Assembly: GCF_030499515.1 (NCBI RefSeq)
Contig: NZ_JASTWJ010000001.1
Location: forward strand, 1,736,001 to 1,800,000
Reading direction: 5' to 3'
Source: Streptomyces sp. DT2A-34
GTDB lineage: Bacteria > Actinomycetota > Actinomycetes > Streptomycetales > Streptomycetaceae
DNA length: 64,000 nucleotides
Position 1 is the first letter of the stretch; every line of letters begins with the position of its first letter. Position numbers and translations under genes: made by a program. Below the pieces are notes generated by a model. That model searched no databases. It was not told the DNA's origin and worked only from the letters and a program-made list of their open reading frames with translations. Positions 61,126 to 64,000 of the stretch are shown here, piece by piece.

Positions 61126-62074
61126 CAACGGCGTGGACATCGAGGTCGACGCCAAGGTCGACGCCAAGAAGGACGGCTCCCCGGCGGCCGGTGAGCCTGC
61201 CGGTGAGCCGCAGGACCCCAACGATCTGGCGGGACTTGAGGCCGGACTCGACGCCCTGGAGACGGTCCAGACGAGCCGTACGCCGCTGCGCGAGACCCTG
61301 ACCCGCAAGGTGCTGCCGCCCGTCACCGCGATCGCGCTGGTCCTGGTGGTGTGGCAGCTGCTGGTGTGGGCCGAGGTCGCCCCCGCGTACAAGCTGCCCT
61401 CGCCGTCCGACGTATGGGGCGAGGTACGCGAGTCCTGGCTCCAGGGCACCCTCTTCGACTACATCTGGACGTCCGTCTCACGCGGCCTGCTCGGCTTCCT
61501 CATGGCACTCGCCATCGGAACCCCGCTCGGACTGCTCGTCGCCCGGGTGAAGTTCGTCCGGGCCGCCATCGGGCCCATCCTGTCCGGCCTGCAGTCCCTG
61601 CCGTCGGTGGCCTGGGTGGCACCCGCCGTGCTCTGGCTGGGCCTGAACAACTCCATGATGTACGCCGTGATCCTGCTCGGCGCGGTCCCCTCCATCGCCA
61701 ACGGTCTGGTGTCCGGCGTCGACCAGGTGCCCCCGCTGTTCCTGCGAGCGGGCCGCACCCTGGGCGCGACGGGTCTGAAGGGCACCTGGCACATCGTGAT
61801 GCCGGCCGCGCTGCCCGGCTATCTGGCAGGCCTGAAGCAGGGCTGGGCCTTCTCCTGGCGCTCACTGATGGCCGCCGAGATCATCGCCTCCCACCCCGAC
61901 CTGGGCGTCGGCCTGGGCCAGTTGCTGGAGAACGGCCGCAACAACAGTTCCATGTCCATGGTGTTCTTCGCGATCCTGCTCATCCTCGTCGTCGGCATCG
62001 CCATCGACCTGCTGATCTTCAGCCCGCTGGAGCGGTGGGTACTGCGCAGCCGCGGTTTGCTGGCAAGGAGCTGA
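61112..62074 (+). CDS. NitT/TauT-type ABC transporter permease
   Basis: A 320-residue membrane protein from ATG 61112 (GTG 61094 possible). A long acidic cytoplasmic tail (1-65) is unusual for the SsuC family; then about six helices (VTAIALVLVVWQLLVW; LLGFLMALAIGTPLGLLVA; MVFFAILLILVVGIAIDLLIF). The EAA-type loop is LFLRAGRTLGATGLKGTWHIVMPAALPGYLAGLKQGW. Together with the two preceding genes it forms a complete importer feeding the sulfur pathway. Confidence 0.94.
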   Translation: MASTDNGVDIEVDAKVDAKKDGSPAAGEPAGEPQDPNDLAGLEAGLDALETVQTSRTPLRETLTRKVLPPVTAIALVLVVWQLLVWAEVAPAYKLPSPSDVWGEVRESWLQGTLFDYIWTSVSRGLLGFLMALAIGTPLGLLVARVKFVRAAIGPILSGLQSLPSVAWVAPAVLWLGLNNSMMYAVILLGAVPSIANGLVSGVDQVPPLFLRAGRTLGATGLKGTWHIVMPAALPGYLAGLKQGWAFSWRSLMAAEIIASHPDLGVGLGQLLENGRNNSSMSMVFFAILLILVVGIAIDLLIFSPLERWVLRSRGLLARS

Positions 62075-62080
62075 AGTCCT

Positions 62081-62833
62081 GTGTTCAACAAGCCGGTTCT
62101 TCTCGTCATCGCCCACGGCAGCCGTGACCCGCGGCATGCCGCGACGGTGCATGCCCTGGTACGCCGGGTGCGCTCGCTGCGCCCGGACGTACGGGTGGAG
62201 ACCGGCTTCCTGGACTTCAACATCCCGTCGGTGCAGGGGGTGCTGGAGTCCTTGGCGGCGGAGGGCGTCCGCGACGTCGTAGCGCTGCCCCTGCTCCTGA
62301 CCAGGGCGTTCCACGCGAAGGCCGACATCCCGGCGGTCCTGCGGGACGCGCCGCCGCAGCTGCGGATCCGGCAGGCCGAGGTGCTGGGGCCGTCGCCGCT
62401 GCTCCTGGCGGCCCTGGAGCGGCGGCTGTACGAGGCGGGGCTGACGCCCGCCGACAAGTCCTCGACCGGGGTCGTGCTGGCCTCGGCGGGGTCCACCGAC
62501 CCGGAGGCGATCGCAGTGATCGCAGAAATCGCGCGGGAGTGGCGGCACACCGGTTGGTGCGCCGTGCGGCCTGCGTTCGCCTCCGCTGGTTCTCCCGCGG
62601 GGTTCTCCCGCACCGAGGACGCCGTCCGCGAACTGCGGGCCCTCGGCTGCGCGCGCGTGGCCGTGGCCCCGTACGTCCTGGCCCCGGGCTTCCTCCCGGA
62701 CCGCATCGCGCGGGGCGCGGCCGAGGCGGACGTACTGGCAAACGTGCTCGGGGCGGCGCCCGAGGTGGCGTGGGTGCTGCTGGAGCGGTACGACGCGGCC
62801 GGGGTGCCGGTGCCGGCGGCCGTGGGCGCCTGA
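62081..62833 (+). CDS. CbiX/SirB-type sirohydrochlorin chelatase
   Basis: A 250-residue protein from GTG 62081 after AAGGAG. N-terminal LLVIAHGSRDPRHAATVHAL carries the catalytic His of the CbiX family; VVALPLLLTRAFHAKADIPAVLRD supplies the second His. The C-terminal half (VVLASAGSTDPEAIAVIAEIAREW) repeats the fold, as in long two-domain forms. It probably inserts iron into sirohydrochlorin to make siroheme for the sulfite reductase encoded at the start of the operon; cobalt insertion for B12 is the alternative. Confidence 0.9.
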   Translation: MFNKPVLLVIAHGSRDPRHAATVHALVRRVRSLRPDVRVETGFLDFNIPSVQGVLESLAAEGVRDVVALPLLLTRAFHAKADIPAVLRDAPPQLRIRQAEVLGPSPLLLAALERRLYEAGLTPADKSSTGVVLASAGSTDPEAIAVIAEIAREWRHTGWCAVRPAFASAGSPAGFSRTEDAVRELRALGCARVAVAPYVLAPGFLPDRIARGAAEADVLANVLGAAPEVAWVLLERYDAAGVPVPAAVGA

Positions 62834-63104
62834 GAGCGACGGTCCGGTTCTACGCGGTGTCCGCGGGGCCGCCCGCTTCGTCGGCCAGCCGAGGAGGACG
62901 AGCTCGCCGTTGAGGTAGTCGTATGACCGGCGGAAGCATCCGCCCAGCCCCGGTCCTGGCCGAGCGTCCTTGTCGATGAGAGCTTGACCTGGGCAGATCT
63001 GAGACATCGACAGCGCGGTGGCGCACAGTTCGCGAAGCCGGGATCGGAACTCGTGAGGGGCGCAAGCGCCGCAGTTGGGTGGCGCCCGCGCCCCTCACTC
63101 GGCG
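62834..63104. other. Gene-free stretch, probable rearrangement scar
   Basis: About 270 bases with no frame that I can support on either strand; a minus-strand segment around 63007-62870 reads FRRSYDYLNGELVLLGWP and could be a decayed gene fragment. The only clear structure is the hairpin at 63053-63098. Confidence 0.4.
63053..63098 (-). terminator. Hairpin downstream of the 63105 fragment
   Basis: GTGAGGGGCGC (63053-63063) pairs with GCGCCCCTCAC (63088-63098), with inner GCGCC/GGCGC pairing. It begins 7 bases past the minus-strand stop at 63105, so it is the natural terminator of that former gene. Confidence 0.75.
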
Positions 63105-63252
63105 TCAAGAGCCCTTGATCAGCTTCTCGATCTCGGGGGGAAGATCGTTATCGGAGTCGACGGCGACGAAGAGGACGTCGTCGGGTGCGTCGTCCACCGC
63201 GAGGGCGATGCTGGGGTCCACTCCCTCGATCGCGTGGGCGACCGTCGAGTGA
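63105..63252 (-). pseudogene. C-terminal fragment of an unknown gene
   Basis: The minus strand encodes HSTVAHAIEGVDPSIALAVD, DAPDDVLFVAVDSDNDLPPE and IEKLIKGS before the stop. The composition is like a real acidic protein and a good terminator follows, but upstream of about 63252 the frame runs antisense through another gene remnant, so the 5' part is missing. Family not recognised. Confidence 0.55.
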
Positions 63253-63486
63253 CAGGACCTGGCCGCTCTCAACGGCGTGGAGGTTCTGTCCTGGGACAGC
63301 TGGGGTCCGGAGATCGCCGACGACGCGTCGCTCACGAAGGAGGACCTCACGCTGGTCGACGCGGTCGTCGCGGCCGGCTCCGAGGGCGAGTCGCGGCGGC
63401 TGTACGAGGACCCGCGGTTCACGGTGCCGGACGAGATCACCTCGTACACGACCTACGGCGGCGTACGAAGGGTCACTCTCCGCTGA
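63253..63486 (+). pseudogene. C-terminal fragment of a transglutaminase-like protein
   Basis: Reads QDLAALNGVEVLSWDSWGPE and continues through EDLTLVDAVVAAGSEGESRR to VPDEITSYTTYGGVRRVTLR. The DLAALNGVE-x-LSWDSWG block is the C-terminal signature of actinomycete transglutaminase-like proteins as I know them. A TGA directly precedes it and the core domain is absent. An internal GTG could still start a 69-residue peptide. It abuts the minus-strand fragment at about 63252, the likely deletion or recombination point. Confidence 0.65.
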
Positions 63487-63844
63487 ACAGCGTCCCCTGG
63501 TGGAAGTACATGCGCCACCCGTCCCCCGTCCGCCGCCACAGCGAACTGCGGTGCGCCCGACGGCCGTTGTGCTCCGTGTCGAAGGTGAGGTGGACGACAT
63601 CGGGCGCGAGCTGGACGCCCTCCATCCGCGAGACGACGACGGGCCGGGGCCCCGGTTCGTTGCCCGCGAGCAGCGACTCGATGATCGACGTCCGGTCCCA
63701 GTACCGCCCCGACGCGCCGAACTCCCGGAACTCCGGGTGCAGCAGCTTCCCGAGCAGCTCCGGCGAGGACCGGACCTCCGGCTGAAGAAGGCGCAGTTCG
63801 CCCTCGATGGCGGCCTCCACGGCAGGCGTACGGACGTCAGTCAC
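63473..63844 (-). CDS. NTF2-like / DUF4440 protein
   Basis: A 123-residue soluble protein from GTG 63844 (MTDVRTPAVEAAIEGELRLL). LHPEFREFGASGRYWDRTSIIESLLAG, VHLTFDTEHNGRRAHRSSLWRRTGDGWRMYFHQGT is the standard DUF4440 pattern of the NTF2-like superfamily, a small cone-shaped ligand pocket with no fixed function. Its start overlaps the stop of the partial DUF1697 gene, so the two form an operon. Its end overlaps the transglutaminase fragment by 14 bases in convergent orientation. Confidence 0.85.
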   Translation of the reverse strand: MTDVRTPAVEAAIEGELRLLQPEVRSSPELLGKLLHPEFREFGASGRYWDRTSIIESLLAGNEPGPRPVVVSRMEGVQLAPDVVHLTFDTEHNGRRAHRSSLWRRTGDGWRMYFHQGTLFSGE

Positions 63845-64000
63845 CGGTCATCTCCACGAGTTTCACGACGGTGTTCCAGTTGCGGCTGGTGGCGATCAAA
63901 CCCTTGTTGAGCCGGGGCCGCGACAGAATTTCGGCGAGCTTGGACCGCCCGAGGCCGTTCGGGGCGTACAGGTACAGCGCCCGGTCGCCGAGCCGGAACT
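63837..64000 (-). CDS. Partial DUF1697 protein, C-terminus
   Basis: Only the last 53 codons are in the window: FRLGDRALYLYAPNGLGRSK followed by LAEILSRPRLNKGLIATSRN, WNTVVKLVEM and TGD. The YLYAPNG..SKL and ATSRNWNTVVKLVEM blocks are the C-terminal signature of DUF1697, a small conserved family of unknown function. The gene continues past the right edge. It overlaps the NTF2-like start (GTGACTGA). Confidence 0.85.
   Translation of the reverse strand, partial: FRLGDRALYLYAPNGLGRSKLAEILSRPRLNKGLIATSRNWNTVVKLVEMTGD

Noticed and set aside
61819..63108. Long minus-strand frames across the permease and chelatase genes
   Set aside because: Ser/Arg/Pro-rich shadows of well-supported plus-strand genes.

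Overview
The window reads as chromosomal DNA of a high-GC actinomycete, almost certainly a Streptomyces. Codons end in G/C almost throughout, GTG starts are common, genes carry GGAGG-type ribosome sites, secreted enzymes have twin-arginine signals, sugar ABC transporters lack their own ATPase, and the sulfate-assimilation gene order matches that of sequenced Streptomyces. I saw no rRNA, tRNA or CRISPR array.

Positions 1-12000 begin with a partial gene, a secreted protein of unknown function and a hypothetical gene. A pectin and arabinogalactan block follows: a DUF2264 protein, a rhamnogalacturonan acetylesterase, a PL4 rhamnogalacturonan lyase, an exo-galactanase-like GH43 with a ricin-type lectin domain, a GH43 arabinofuranosidase-like enzyme, and a large surface protein with autotransporter-type beta-helix repeats. 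LacI-type palindromes with an AAGCGCTT core sit in the divergent promoters.

Positions 12000-31000 hold a homocysteine methyltransferase, a LacI regulator, an IS110-type element with a broken transposase, and a type-B carboxylesterase. Next comes an operon read on the minus strand (binding protein, two permeases, a 26-residue ORF, a 1112-residue multidomain alginate-lyase-family protein and a smaller paralogue). It diverges from a GH51 arabinofuranosidase, a 2-hydroxyacid dehydrogenase and a second LacI regulator. Near-identical ACCGGTTGC operators stand before the first LacI gene, the lyase operon and the GH51 gene, suggesting one regulon.

Positions 31000-37400 carry a second sugar ABC operon (binding protein, two permeases), a GH43 beta-xylosidase-like gene and a third LacI regulator. 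A CebR-like palindrome lies in the long leader of this operon.

Positions 37300-53200 are mixed: a decayed nitronate monooxygenase, an exported ferritin-like protein, an AfsR/SARP-type regulator divergent from a small secreted protein, a ThuA-like protein, a DUF5954 protein, two VOC proteins, an AraC regulator, a YihY/BrkB membrane protein, an AidB-like acyl-CoA dehydrogenase, a GAF-domain regulator, an exported protein and a GNAT acetyltransferase.

Positions 53200-62833 form the assimilatory sulfur operon: a cysteine-containing leader peptide, sulfite reductase, a small zinc-ribbon protein, CysH, CysC, CysD, CysN, a NitT/TauT-type sulfur ABC transporter and a CbiX-type chelatase, which probably supplies siroheme to the reductase. 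Most junctions overlap by ATGA. The right end (62834-64000) is a scar with two truncated gene fragments, an NTF2-like gene and a partial DUF1697 gene.
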